DNA from: Polytrichum commune
Taxonomy: Eukaryota > Streptophyta > Polytrichopsida > Polytrichales > Polytrichaceae
DNA: 64,000 nucleotides
Reading direction: 5' to 3'
Assembly: GCA_950295325.1 (NCBI GenBank)
Contig: OX485804.1
Location: 63,270,533-63,334,532, forward strand
The notes beneath the pieces are model-generated. The model ran no database searches. It worked only from the letters and a program-made list of their open reading frames with translations, and was not told the origin of the DNA. Both the position numbers and the translations under genes were made by a program. Within the stretch, counting starts at the first letter, position 1, and each line of letters starts with the position of its first letter. Positions 49,106-59,245 of the stretch are shown piece after piece.

Positions 49106-50122
49106 TTAGGCTTGAGACCACCAAAGTCTGCATTCGGGTTCTTAAGTCATCCCCAACTTAGTTCAACGCTAACATGGCATGGAATAAGTTGTGAAGCAAT
49201 AAGTCAAACATTGTTATATGACATTACATTGCTCGGCCACTATTAATTAGATGCTTGAATGTGGTCTGTAGATAATTATTCCGCCCTTCTTCATGGGAAG
49301 TCGGAGTCCCCATTTTTATGCCCCACTTATTAGATTGATTGACTAAGGGGCCTGCACTTAATGTTAATTGGCCATGTGGACCCCTGCTTTACCCCCCACC
49401 CGTTACTTGGCTTTCCCCGAATCCCTGTTGCTAATTTTGTTTTACCAACATTATCGGTTTTTACCAACTAAGTTATATCATGTTCTTTGGTGTGCATACT
49501 ATGGCAAGTTTTTGGATGACTTTTCTTATGAATAAGTGAGCAAATACTGTCATGGGTGATGGATGAGTTCATCCATGGTCCTATTTAGTGTTGGTGGCAC
49601 TACGGTTTGCAATTAGTATTGAGCAAGACGATTATTAGAATTGGTGACACTAAATATCATATTTATTGTATTTATGTTTTTGGGTTGAGAACGATACTCT
49701 TAGTAAAATGTTATAGCAAAGCCTAACTCCAAATGATAACCCACAATAATTAGACAAAATAGTTTATTGGATATTGACACAATTGCATTTATTTTAGCCA
49801 TTTAACTAGGTACCACCCTTAGCTAGCCTCAACATTTTTCGTATTTCACCGCTTACCTCTCATTTAAAAAATGGTGCATCATTACTCAATTGAGTAATGT
49901 TATGCAAAGATTGTCATATCATATAATATAATGAATCTCTCTCTCTCTCTCTCTCTCTAAGATGGATGGGCCAAGCTAACCTTGCATAAGTCCACCTGGG
50001 ATTTAGGACAAACATGTCCCATGCACATACCCTACTTTAGATCCTAAAATTCTCTTCAATTTTTGAGGTGGAAAGAGGAAATCCCAAAAATTTCACACCC
50101 AACTTTCAAAATAGGTTGTGAT
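49106..50122. other. Intergenic DNA with a deleted family B element
   Basis: The segment 49480-49700 is a deleted minus-orientation copy of the element at 19251-19633. A CT microsatellite is at about 49936-49962. No gene is supported. Confidence 0.5.
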
Positions 50123-50350
50123 CACTGCCCAGGGAGAATTTTTAATTAGTTACAGATGAGAAGGTCGAGTTTAAGAAATACCCGGTTGAAGTTTGAGACT
50201 TCAAGAGAATTACCCATCATTTTAGAGGAATCTATAGAGGAATATACCTCATATGAATAAAGTAAAACCGGAAGATGTCAACATGTAACCGGTTGGATTT
50301 AGAATCACTAGAATCTTGACCGATTATGCCCAAAAACTTCCCGAACACTA
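50123..50350 (-). mobile_element. hAT-like miniature element, best copy, 228 bp
   Basis: Ends are CACTGCCCAGGGAGAA and, inwards from the right, TAGTGTTCGGGAAG. The flanks are GTTGTGAT (50115-50122) and GTTGTGAA (50351-50358), an 8-bp duplication with one mismatch. An 8-bp duplication and CAGTG-like ends fit hAT. Copies are at 3853-4084 and 61336-61565. Confidence 0.7.
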
Positions 50351-52132
50351 GTTGTGAACACAACGAGCCAATGAGCTCTTAATGAAGAGTTTTCTCCACA
50401 AAGAATAGAAACCACGGTTTCGTCCCTCTTTGAGAGACTTTGCAGATAACTCTAATGAATCACCTAACTTACTACAAAACTTTTGGGAAATTATGTCACA
50501 CCTACTTACATAACCAGCGTTGGCAACCAATACTTAAAGTAGAATGGCTTTTCATTCTTAGGATTCATTATCCTGCCACCTACCATCTTGTAGTGGCATT
50601 CAATAATCCTTGACTCATAAACCACTTTCCATTTGTGTTATATCTACCAAACAACTCAATAAATGCTACAAAATGGAGGTGAAGATATCATAGAGGGATT
50701 TCTCTCTCTCTATGGGGGGGGGGGTTTATTTCCTTCTCAAGTCTTGCCATGTGTCAATCCTACATTGGTTGAGACATCTTGAATCTATGTGGAAACTACA
50801 TTCCAACATTATTGTAGTAAAGCTGAAACTGAGCACCCTCTCAGGGTAGATGAGATTTGGGCGAACCAACCCATGCACTTGTTCCTTGTTTGGATGCCTA
50901 AACCCTTGCGTCCAAGGAACCAGTGTACGAATTGGTTTGCCCCCAGCCGGGTAGATGACGACTGGTGTAAGGTGATCACCTTGGGGTGAATGTTCACAAC
51001 ATCTAGCAAGGGGGAGGGCGAACTGGGGGAGAGGAGGGTGACAACGTACTTTATAATCGTAAACCCCAGGGATTATTATGTTTTGGTAATAACAATCCTC
51101 AATTGAGGTAAGAGAGCTCAATTTAGTCCAGTGAGCCTTAATTGGGATGAATCAACAATAAGATTATAGGGGTATCTTTCTTGCTATTACCCACTGGGAG
51201 ACCAAAACATGATGGTGATGGTGTGGTCATGAGGTAGATTGCCCATAAATGGACACTTTTAGATATGCAACCACTCTTTATGAAACATGTGATTAGTGCG
51301 AGAGGATTAGCAAATCCAATTCACATCCGTAAGCATTCTCCACATAACGTTTGGAGCTCATGTGAATATCTTGTTCATTATTAATGTCAAGATTGTTTAT
51401 TTTTTAAAACAATTATGTAGTAGCCATAACATTGTTCAGATTCATGACAATGTTATGTGGGACTGATAGTATTCCACAAAATATTCTCCATATTCATACG
51501 AAATGTGGGAATATCCAGAAATATTCCATGGAATATTATCAATCCCACAACACTGTTATGGATCTGAATAATGTTATGGCCCCTCCCCTACTCCCCAATA
51601 ATAATAATATGTTGACCTATTGTGGACACTTGTATTTTAAGGGAATACCTAAGTTGCACACGAAAGCAAATGTTGGCATGGTTCCCCACAAATCATGGGG
51701 AGGTCATTGTCAAATCTTTATTAAACCACATGAGGAAAAATATAGGGTATTTTTTATGTGTGTGAGAGAGAGAGAGTGAAAGAGAAAAATATTCAAATTT
51801 TGGAATTATTATAGCTTGGATGGAAATGACCCATACATTATTATATTTGAAATAGGGTAGGTGAAATATACGTGTTATTTAATTTTTATTAATAAAATAA
51901 GGCGTGTTATAATTGGAGGGATGAGGAATTTATTTGAGGTTCAATGAATGCCTTTGGATCTAATGAGAAGTTGCCTCAATTGACAATGCCCCTTGTGTTT
52001 CTTACTTCTTTTGTATTCATAACAAATATGAAACAATCATTTCAGTCTCATCAACCTCAACTCATTAGCCCAATTGTCCTTATGTTCAAGCGTTCAATTC
52101 AATCTAGTAAAAAACCATTCACTGGTTCTCAC
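50351..52132. other. Intergenic DNA with family A and G elements
   Basis: A minus-orientation family A fragment lies at about 51225-51400 (GGAGCTCATGTGAATATCTT). A foldback family G copy at 51424-51585 has ~38-bp inverted ends beginning CCATAACATT. A 131-codon minus frame at 50726-51121 includes PAGGKPIRTLVPWTQGFRHP, but I cannot link it to a family; it could be a retroelement remnant. Confidence 0.45.
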
Positions 52133-52319
52133 CAACACTAAGTGCATCTAGGAAGCAACCGTGATTTTTGAAGGAAAAGATTGGGTGAGGCATGCCCAAC
52201 TAGGAATCAACCCCAATAATTAGTTTAGCTTCCACTTACATATAGTGTAATTTAGTTGCCACGTTAACAAGGCTTTTGTCAATTTGATTGAGTTAAATTT
52301 GTGAGGGATTTGTAGAGTG

Positions 52320-52610
52320 TGTGCTCAGTGTGCGCAAGCTAACCAACCCCTAGTTTTCTTGCTTGGTGGCAACCGCCATCATTCATCGATCACCACCTTT
52401 AATCCCCCCAACTTGTAGATTTTTTTCATTTTTCATTTTTTTGTATTTCTTTTGTCATTGTTGTTGTGCTTGGGTCATGAAAGGTGGGAGCTTTGCAATG
52501 CAATGTGGGAAGTGGTGGTATGGTGTGCTATTGAGTTTGTTAATCATGTAAATGTGAGAAGATGATAGGTTGTTTCTCTTTAGGTAGGAGTACAAAATTA
52601 CAACGCCAAA
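52320..52610 (+). repeat. Diverged duplicate of the DUF7780 gene's upstream region
   Basis: Motif order matches 54430-54770: GTGTGTGCTCA, GGTGGCAACCGCCATC, CACCACCTTTAATCCCCC, a T-rich stretch, AAAGGTGGGAGCTTTGCAATG, then GGTTGTTTCTCTTTAGG. This copy has drifted to a higher AT content than the gene-proximal one. It lies 2.1 kb upstream and is unlikely to be functional. Confidence 0.7.
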
Positions 52611-52983
52611 AAGTTGAGACTTAGCATTGGAGTTGGGTTGGCCAAGATGGTAGACCCAACTCCAAAGGATGGAACTTGTGTAAGTTTTTCTATTAAAATA
52701 AGCGCTCAATGTGGCAAAATTTTGGTGTTAATTCTTTTTTCTTGGAGAAGAAAACAACTTTTGGCTTCCTTTGTTCCATTTTGTTTCTGTATTTCATAGC
52801 AAACTTGAAAAAACAACCACTTAAGTCCCATTTTGCTAAGTTCATCATCATAACTACCATCTTGTTCAGGCATTTATTCCAATCCATTGATTAACTAACT
52901 TATAAATGCTTACCAAACACTACGTGCATCCATGATTCGACCGTAATCTACAAAGGAAATGAATGGGTGGGGCATGTCCCACC

Positions 52984-53269
52984 CTCGGGGGGTACACTGG
53001 CAAAAATCGTAGAACAACGTGCGATAAAAAATAGGGTCCAATATATTCATTGTAGATAAATTTTGTAAAAAATGTACATGTAAAATAGGGGATTTTAAAA
53101 TAGTGAAACATGTTTACATGTAAAATACCATCACATATAATATTTTCAGGTTTTTTACATGTAAAATACCGTCACCTTATAATCTTTTCTGCAAGGTAAA
53201 TAACCCCCCCAATAAATAGGTCCCGAACGCACGTGTATGCAAAATATAAGAGGGAGTGAACCCCCCGAG
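52984..53269. mobile_element. C-tract-ended element with 8-bp target duplication, 286 bp
   Basis: The ends are CTCGGGGGGTACACTGGC and, inwards from the right, CTCGGGGGGTTCACT. Flanks are identical 8-mers GTCCCACC at 52976-52983 and 53270-53277. It interrupts a unit of the 345-bp array, and removing it restores the CATGCCCCACCAAGAA-like unit. hAT-like or another 8-bp-duplicating superfamily. The 5' part matches 62968-63170. Confidence 0.8.
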
Positions 53270-54420
53270 GTCCCACCAAGAAACAATGCCCATTTAATAG
53301 TTTGGCTTCCACTTACATGTAGTTTACTTTAGTTGCCTAGTGAGCAAGACACTTATCAATTCAATTAAGTTAAGTTAGTAGTTAGTTGTAGGGTGTGTGC
53401 ACAAGGCTCCCCAATTATTGATTTAGCTCCCACTTACAAGTAGTTTAACTTAGGGCCCAATTCCTAAGTCCCATTTTGTTCAAGCAATATGATTACCATA
53501 ACTACCATCTTGTTCATGCATTTATTCCAATCCATTGATCAACCGACTTATCAGTGCTTACCAAACACTAAGTGCACCTAGGAGTCAACCATAATCTACA
53601 AAGTAAACGATTGGGTGGGGCATGCCCCACCAAGAACCAACTCCCATTTAATAGTTTGGCTATCATTGACATGTAGTTTACTTTAGTTGCCTAGTGAGCA
53701 AGACGCTTATCAATTCAATTAAGTTAAGTTAGTAGTCAGTTGTAGGGCGTGCACACAATGCTCCCCAATAATTACTAACCTAGCTCCCACTTACAAGTAG
53801 TTTAACTTAGGGTCTGATTCCGTCTACCCTTGGTTTGTTTATGCCTGCCTACTCTCATGTTTAGGCATTCAATCCAATTTAGTGATCAACCAATTCACAT
53901 GTGCTTACCAAACACTAAGTGTATCTAGGAGTCAACCATAACCTACAAAGGAAATGATTGGGGTGGGGCATGTCCCACCAAGAAACAACGCTCATTTTAT
54001 AGCTTAGCTACCAATGACATGTAGTTTACTTTAGTTGCTTAATGAGCAAGACACTTATCAATTCAACGAAGTTAAGTTAGTAGTCAGTTACAGGGCGTGC
54101 ACACAAGGCCCCCCAATTATTGGTTCAGCTCCCAGTTACAAGTAGTTTAACTTAAGACCTGATTCCGTCCACCCTTGGTTTGTTTACGCCTGCCTACCCT
54201 GTTGTTCAGGCATTCAATCCAATCCATTGATCAACCAATTCACATGTGCTTACCAAACACTAAGTGCATCTAGGAGTCAAGCGTGACCTTCGAAGAAAAC
54301 GATGGGGTGAGGTGGTCCGCACGAGAACGACCACACCCCATGACTACATAGTTCACCTCCCACTTACGTGTAGTTTAGTTTAGTTGCCGAGTTAACAAGA
54401 CTCCACTTATCAGTTCAATT

Positions 54421-54823
54421 TAGTTAAAGTTGTGAAGCAACAACACAGCGTGTGCTCACTGTGGACGAGACGACCTTCCTGGAGTTTTCTGCCTCGGTGG
54501 TAGCCGCCATCGCTCCGTCTCCTTCACCACCACTTTCAATCCCCCATCTCGCAGAAGTAAATTGCTGTCGTTGTTGTTGTTGTCGTTCGTCGTCATCAAA
54601 GGTGGGAGCTTTGCATTGCATTGCAACATTACAATGTGAGGAGCGGTGGTCCGGAGCGCTGCTGCTAGTGCTGTGTTTTGTGGGGGGTACTGCCGTCCTG
54701 CACTCCTGAGGAGATCAAGCGTGGGAAGCTGATGGCCGGTTGTCTCTTTAGGCAGAAGTACACTGTCAAGGTTTCATAATCTGAGTGGATGGGGTGACCG
54801 TGGGATGATTGGGCTGTATACAG

Positions 54824-54864
<41 letters not shown>

Positions 54865-55032
54865 AAGAAAGAAGACAGGGAGGGAGGGTGAGCATTTAGT
54901 GTAAGTGTAAGGGGTGAGTGCCAGATTAAGGAGTGTTGAGTTGGGTTTCAGGGAGAGCTGGCAATTTGTGCAGTTTTTTGTGCAGGGACTGCACTGGGCT
55001 GGCTGCTAGATAGGTAGCTGCTGCTGATTGTT
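54421..55032 (+). promoter_or_regulatory. Likely promoter / first leader region of the DUF7780 gene
   Basis: GC-richer than the flanks, with pyrimidine-rich tracts around 54500-54600 as in plant leaders. Open frames on both strands here are not convincing. A GACA microsatellite at about 54820-54866 follows. I saw no clear TATA box, and a leader intron may exist but cannot be placed. Confidence 0.3.
54820..54866. repeat. GACA microsatellite
   Basis: About eleven tandem GACA units, the first imperfect, running into GAAAGAAAG. Confidence 0.9.
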
Positions 55033-55600
55033 GAGTGGAGGCCAAGGTTCACCTGACCGGATGCTTGGGAGAGTCTGCTGGGAAGACTGCAAGTGATTGT
55101 AATATGAGGGTCAAGTTTGTGGAAGAATCAATTGGCTTTTGTAGCAATTTGTGCATGCATTTTGGGAGTGCGAGTGATAGAGTGGAGGGCAAGGTTACCT
55201 GACCTGATGCTTGGGGGAGTCTTGAGTCTGCTGGCAAGATTCCAAGTGATTTGATACATGAAGGTGGTCGTCACATGACACCCTGCACATGAGAGTTTGG
55301 GGAGGATTCCAGAGGAGAACGGTTGTGAAGAACCAATCGGCTTTTGTAGCAATAATTTGTGCCTGAGGTTTGGGAGTGAGAGGTAAGTTGGAGTGGAGGG
55401 CGATAATACCTACCTACCTACGTGACGCTTTGGGGAGTCTGCTGGCATTATTCCAAGTGATTGTAACATGAGGGTAGCCACACGTTGCACAGAGTTTGGG
55501 GAGGGGTCTGGAGGAGCAAGGTTGTGAAGAATTGATCGGCTTTCTTAACAATTTGTTCATGAGTGTTGGGAGTGAGAGCTGAGGCAATTTGAGGTGGGAG
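55033..55600. repeat. Tandem triplication in the DUF7780 gene leader
   Basis: Units start with GAGTGGAGG at 55033, 55180 and 55391. Each carries GCTTGGG-GAGTCTGCTGG, CAAGTGATT, GAAGAA-CAAT-GGCTTT and ATTTGT-CATG blocks. Later units gain an extra GTTTGGGGAGG segment, so spacings are 147 and 211 bp. The array ends just 70 bp before the start codon. Confidence 0.7.
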
Positions 55601-55649
55601 GGGGGAGGGAGGTCTGTGCTTATGAGTGGTGACTGGTTGAGGGAGGCAA

Positions 55650-55703
55650 ATGCTTGAGTTTGTCTCCTTCGATGGGCTTGCTATGTGGCGCAAGGGAACG
55701 TAG
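55650..55703 (+). CDS. Upstream ORF overlapping the DUF7780 start, 17 aa
   Basis: An ATG at 55650 precedes the main ATG at 55672 and reads MLEFVSFDGLAMWRKGT to a TAG at 55701, in a different frame. If this leader is transcribed, the overlap would reduce initiation at the main start unless scanning is leaky. Function is inferred from arrangement only. Confidence 0.35.
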   Translation: MLEFVSFDGLAMWRKGT

Positions 55704-58555
55704 CTTTGAAAGGGGAACTCGCAAGGCGCTCAAGCTGCACTCGGTTGGCACAATTGTGCTGTGTATCGCCCTCATCGCCATCTACATCTTCGTCTTCTCG
55801 GTGGTGTCCATTGACAGCGAGGAGGGGTTCACACAAAATCAGCCATGGCCTTCGCAGCAGGTGCCTCGACCCGCCGGCACCAGGTTAGTCAAACAATTCA
55901 AACCAAATCAAACCAACCCATCCTCCTTAGTTTGCTGCAGGGGCTGGATATGTTCCTTAATTGCATTTTTCCATTTGTGAGTAGGATTTATGCAGCTTTG
56001 CACTCAATTGAAGGTGATGATTCTTCACGTTGTTTTGCACTTGGAGGTTAAGATTTTCCCCGGGAGGATGGAAGAAGGAGAGGAACCACGAATTAAGGAT
56101 GGTTAAACGCGGGTTTGTATTTTGAGGGTTAAAAGTGTTGCAAAGGAGGATGGAAGGACAGGAGCCATGATTTGATGATCGTTGAAGTGGTTTTGCAAGG
56201 AGGTTGGACGGAGGGAGGAGAGAGACCAGGAAATAATGATGGTTGACGTAGTATTCATTTTGAGGGGAAGAGTTTTGAGTTTTCCCGAAGACGATGGAAG
56301 GGAGTACAGGAACCAGGAATTAATGATGCTTGATGTAGTTTTTGTAGTTTGGGGATTAAGGGTATTCGCAAGGATGATGATTATGGTAGAAGGACATGAA
56401 CCAGGAATAGATGATGGTTATCATAGTTTTGCATTTTGGGATGACGATGATGTGCTGATTCGTGTGTTCATGTCATTCTATTTGATTACAGTACTTCGCG
56501 AGGATGGAGGGTGCTCCAAAGCAGCAGCAGTGTAGTTCGCAACCGTCCCGTGAAGACTGTTTTCCGGGCGGAGAAAGCGCTTCAAGGAATGGGGACACTG
56601 TTCCGGCGAGGGACTCGACCGATGCGCGAAATGGTGGTGGCGCACCTGTCCGAAGGCACGAGTGTCAGCAGCTTCCGCTGTTTTCTCCGAACCTTGCACC
56701 GGAGTGGCGCCACCGCGAGGGCGGACGTTGTCATACTGTTCCCTGGGGCTAACGTGCCTTTGGAACTCACCCAAGTCATCCATCAAGAAGAAGCCAGCTT
56801 CCAGAAGATGTTAGCCCTGACCAATCCCAAGAAGAAGTCGCCGAAATCAGCAGGTATGTCTTTAAAGGCGTCCCCAATCTATGTAGACTTCATGGCTATG
56901 GCGAACCCTAGCCTACTTCTCAGCTCAATAATTTCTCCTTAAGTGAGAGCTAATGGATGAACACGTCCTCCTCATTGGAGGAGGTAATGTGGTCTTTCAT
57001 ATCCTGCCTTCTCGAGATTTTTTGCTAAAATTGTGACTCAATTGCATGTTTGTGTAACGTCACAATCCGATTAGGTCGCAGCAGCGGCAGCTCATTCGGA
57101 TGGATGTGCATACGTTCGAGTTCTTTCCGATGGTTATAAGAACGTTACATTAATGTGATGATTGGTACCTCTCAATCTGTTTTAGCTTCGGAGGACCGCC
57201 CTTAATTTTGCAATTTGTCGATTCCAGCATTCATTCCTTGCTTCGAGAATATCGAGCAATGTGCATGTAATAATTTTGTTTGGTGCTTCGACATGGGAAC
57301 AGGTGCCTCGAATTCGACCTTGATACCGTTCAATACCTTAGTGTTCAAATTGGCAGAGGAGGATAGGAGGCACTTCGTCCATGGGGACGTCATTTGGGGT
57401 AAGCGATTGAATGCTTCCGAGCAAGCTGCAGATGTGAGTAATGGTGCGAAGGAAAGCAGCAGCTGGTCAGGGTATGGCAGCATCGTGGGGTTTGAGATGC
57501 AGGAGCTGGACCCCCACAACGTGTTGGGTGGGTTTTTCCACACCGTGCCTGCACAGCTTCGGCGATGGGTGTGTTACGAAATGCTACTGGGCATGGTGAG
57601 ATCCAAGTTCCGCAACGTGCTTTTGACGCAAGTGGACGGTGTTCTCGTTGTCGGCGATGCAGTCGCCGCTATTCGGAGACGACAGTCCTTGTATGTGTCT
57701 TCGGAAGACCGGTCATGGTCCGACATGGATGCTGAGGAGTTTTTGGAATCAATAGGGCAAGAGAAGGACGGCAGAGCACATGTGAATGATGTGTCTCAGC
57801 TACCTGCAAAGGGGGAGAAAATGAGTGTGTCACCTCCAACACACACGGATCTTAGTTTTGTACATAGAAGAGCTCTTCTCCAGGAAATAGAAGAGGAAGG
57901 TGACGATTCCGCGGAGAGCACAGATGAGATGAAAGACAAAGATGCCAAACCTGCACCAGTGATCAAGCGGAAGGCTACACAAAAGATCAGGAAAGACGCC
58001 ATTGCGGAGGGGGCACCGGTCCGGGGTTTGATTCAAAGTGTATACGGAGTCGGTGTGTGGAAAACCCTAGAGAAAGAGCAGAGGGAGAAATCTGTGGTGA
58101 ACAGTGGTTTTGCAATGGGCAGGACCGAGTATGTTCGTGGCCTCGCCAACAAGATGGCGACCGAGATTGTCCGCATTGCCATTGAGCGGAAGAGCCGCCG
58201 GCCGTTCCACGACAAAGCAGTCCTGAACTACTTGGTGCACAAGAGCTCCGTGTTAGGGAAGCGGATTCTGGACCACTTGAAGGTGGTCCCCAACCGAGAC
58301 TCAGTACTTCACTCTTTGTCCGGGTCAAAGCAACCGCATGTGTTTCGGAGACGAAGAGTCGGTGGTCCCAGATATGCAATTATCCAGGGCCTCCACACGA
58401 GTAGTGCAAGCTTAAGCTCGCCAAACACCACTGAGGAGGCAGAGATCATCAGGGCACAAAAAGTTGTGGCATCTGTCCGGAACGACATTTGCTCGTCTCC
58501 CGGAGATGCACAAGTGTATGAGGACTGCTTCTTGTATGATACCTACTCAACCTAA
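55672..58555 (+). CDS. DUF7780 glycosyltransferase-like type II membrane protein, 633 aa
   Basis: Exons 55672-55883, 56492-56853, 57228-58555; GT-AG introns in phases 2 and 1; frame intact. After a basic N-terminus a single hydrophobic span (residues 25-46) gives type II topology, as in Golgi glycosyltransferases. Family-like blocks follow: GTLFRRGTRPMREMVVAHL (105-123), FRCFLRTLHRSGATARADVV (132-151), GSIVGFEMQELDP (275-287), LRRWVCYEMLLGMVRSKFRN (302-321) and the end ICSSPGDAQVYEDC. These match my memory of Arabidopsis At4g38500/At5g12260-type proteins, annotated as transferases of unproven activity. The start is the first in-frame ATG after a TGA at 55630. Residues 380-470 are a charged, low-conservation linker with an acidic run (EEEGDDSAESTDE). 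The last eight residues, FLYDTYST, lie past the usual family end, where 3' tandem repeats begin. Confidence 0.88.
56040..56460 (+). repeat. Degenerate minisatellite in intron 1 of the DUF7780 gene
   Basis: Five or so units of 55-90 bp share GGATGGAAG, AGGA-CCA-GAAT, GATGATGGTTGA and TTTTG-A-TTTGGGG tracks. The last unit runs almost to the acceptor at 56491, and the exon 2 start (GCGAGGATGGAGGG) resembles a unit edge. It has an open frame at 56182-56535 that is probably a by-product of the repeat. Confidence 0.6.
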
Positions 58556-59245
58556 TTGGATCACAAGACGATGGCAGATGCACAAGCCGGCGAGGAATTC
58601 TTCTTATATGATTTTCATTTACCTAATTGCGTCCCAAGACATGACAAATTCATGTGAAAAGGTTGCAGGCAAGCTCCCTCGAAGCTGGCAGATGTACGAG
58701 TTTAAGAGGATCGCTTCTTGTATGATTTCTATTTGAACCAAATTGGGTTGACAGGATATGATGAATTCATTGGAGAGACTGCAGGCAGGCTCCCTCGAAG
58801 CTGGCGGATGCATACAGTGTACGAGGACTGCTTCTTGTACGATTCCTACTTAACCTGCTTGCGTCAACTAGACATGATGAAGTCATGGAAGAGGTTGCAG
58901 GAAACTCCCTTGACGTCGGCAGATGCACAAGTCTACAACGATTGCTTCTTGTATGATTACCTTAACCTACTCGGGTCACAAGAATGATGAATTCATGGAA
59001 GAGGCTGCAGACAAGCTCCCTCGAGTCTGGAAAATGCACAACTCTGCGACTTGTATGATTGCATTAACCTAATTGGGTCACAAGTCGTGATGTGTTCATG
59101 GGAGAGGCACAGGCAAACTCCCTTGAACCTGTTAGATGCACAAATCTCCAAGAATTGCTTCTTGTACGATTACCTTAACCAAATTGCTTCAACAAGACAT
59201 CATGAATTCATGGGAGAGGCTGCAAGCAAGATCCCCTTGAAACAG
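58505..59245 (+). repeat. Seven tandem copies of the DUF7780 gene's 3' end
   Basis: Units start at GATGCA-like sequence at 58505, 58577, 58691, 58807, 58922, 59033 and 59135, with spacings of 72, 114, 116, 115, 111 and 102 bp. Each contains a version of GACTGCTTCTTGTATGAT, then CTTAACCTAATTGGGTCA, ATGAATTCATGG and GCAGGCAAGCTCCCT. The first unit includes the final coding part (DAQVYEDCFLYD) and the stop codon; unit 5 still reads DAQVYNDCFLYDYL. The array is therefore a duplication of the coding 3' end plus about 70 bp of 3' flank, and probably lies in the transcript's 3'UTR. It ends at a CAG run near 59244. Confidence 0.85.

Larger units (their letters stand above)
52133..54420. repeat. ~345-bp degenerate tandem array upstream of the DUF7780 gene
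   Basis: The block CTTACCAAACACTAAGTG, followed by CTAGGAGTCAACC, recurs near 52133 (short form), 52911, 53559, 53905 and 54249. The last two spacings are about 345 bp. Units also share AGTTTACTTTAGTTGCCTAG and GGGTGGGGCATG-CCCACCA. The wider early spacings are explained by the partial gene-leader copy at 52320-52610 and the inserted element at 52984-53269. Confidence 0.8.

Noticed and set aside
54424-54709. Overlapping frames on both strands at the DUF7780 leader
   Set aside because: Low-complexity CCG/CAA repeats produce them; the AT-drifted duplicate at 52.3 kb does not preserve them.
56182-56535. 117-codon frame in DUF7780 intron 1
   Set aside because: It is generated by the intronic minisatellite and runs into exon 2 in the wrong frame.
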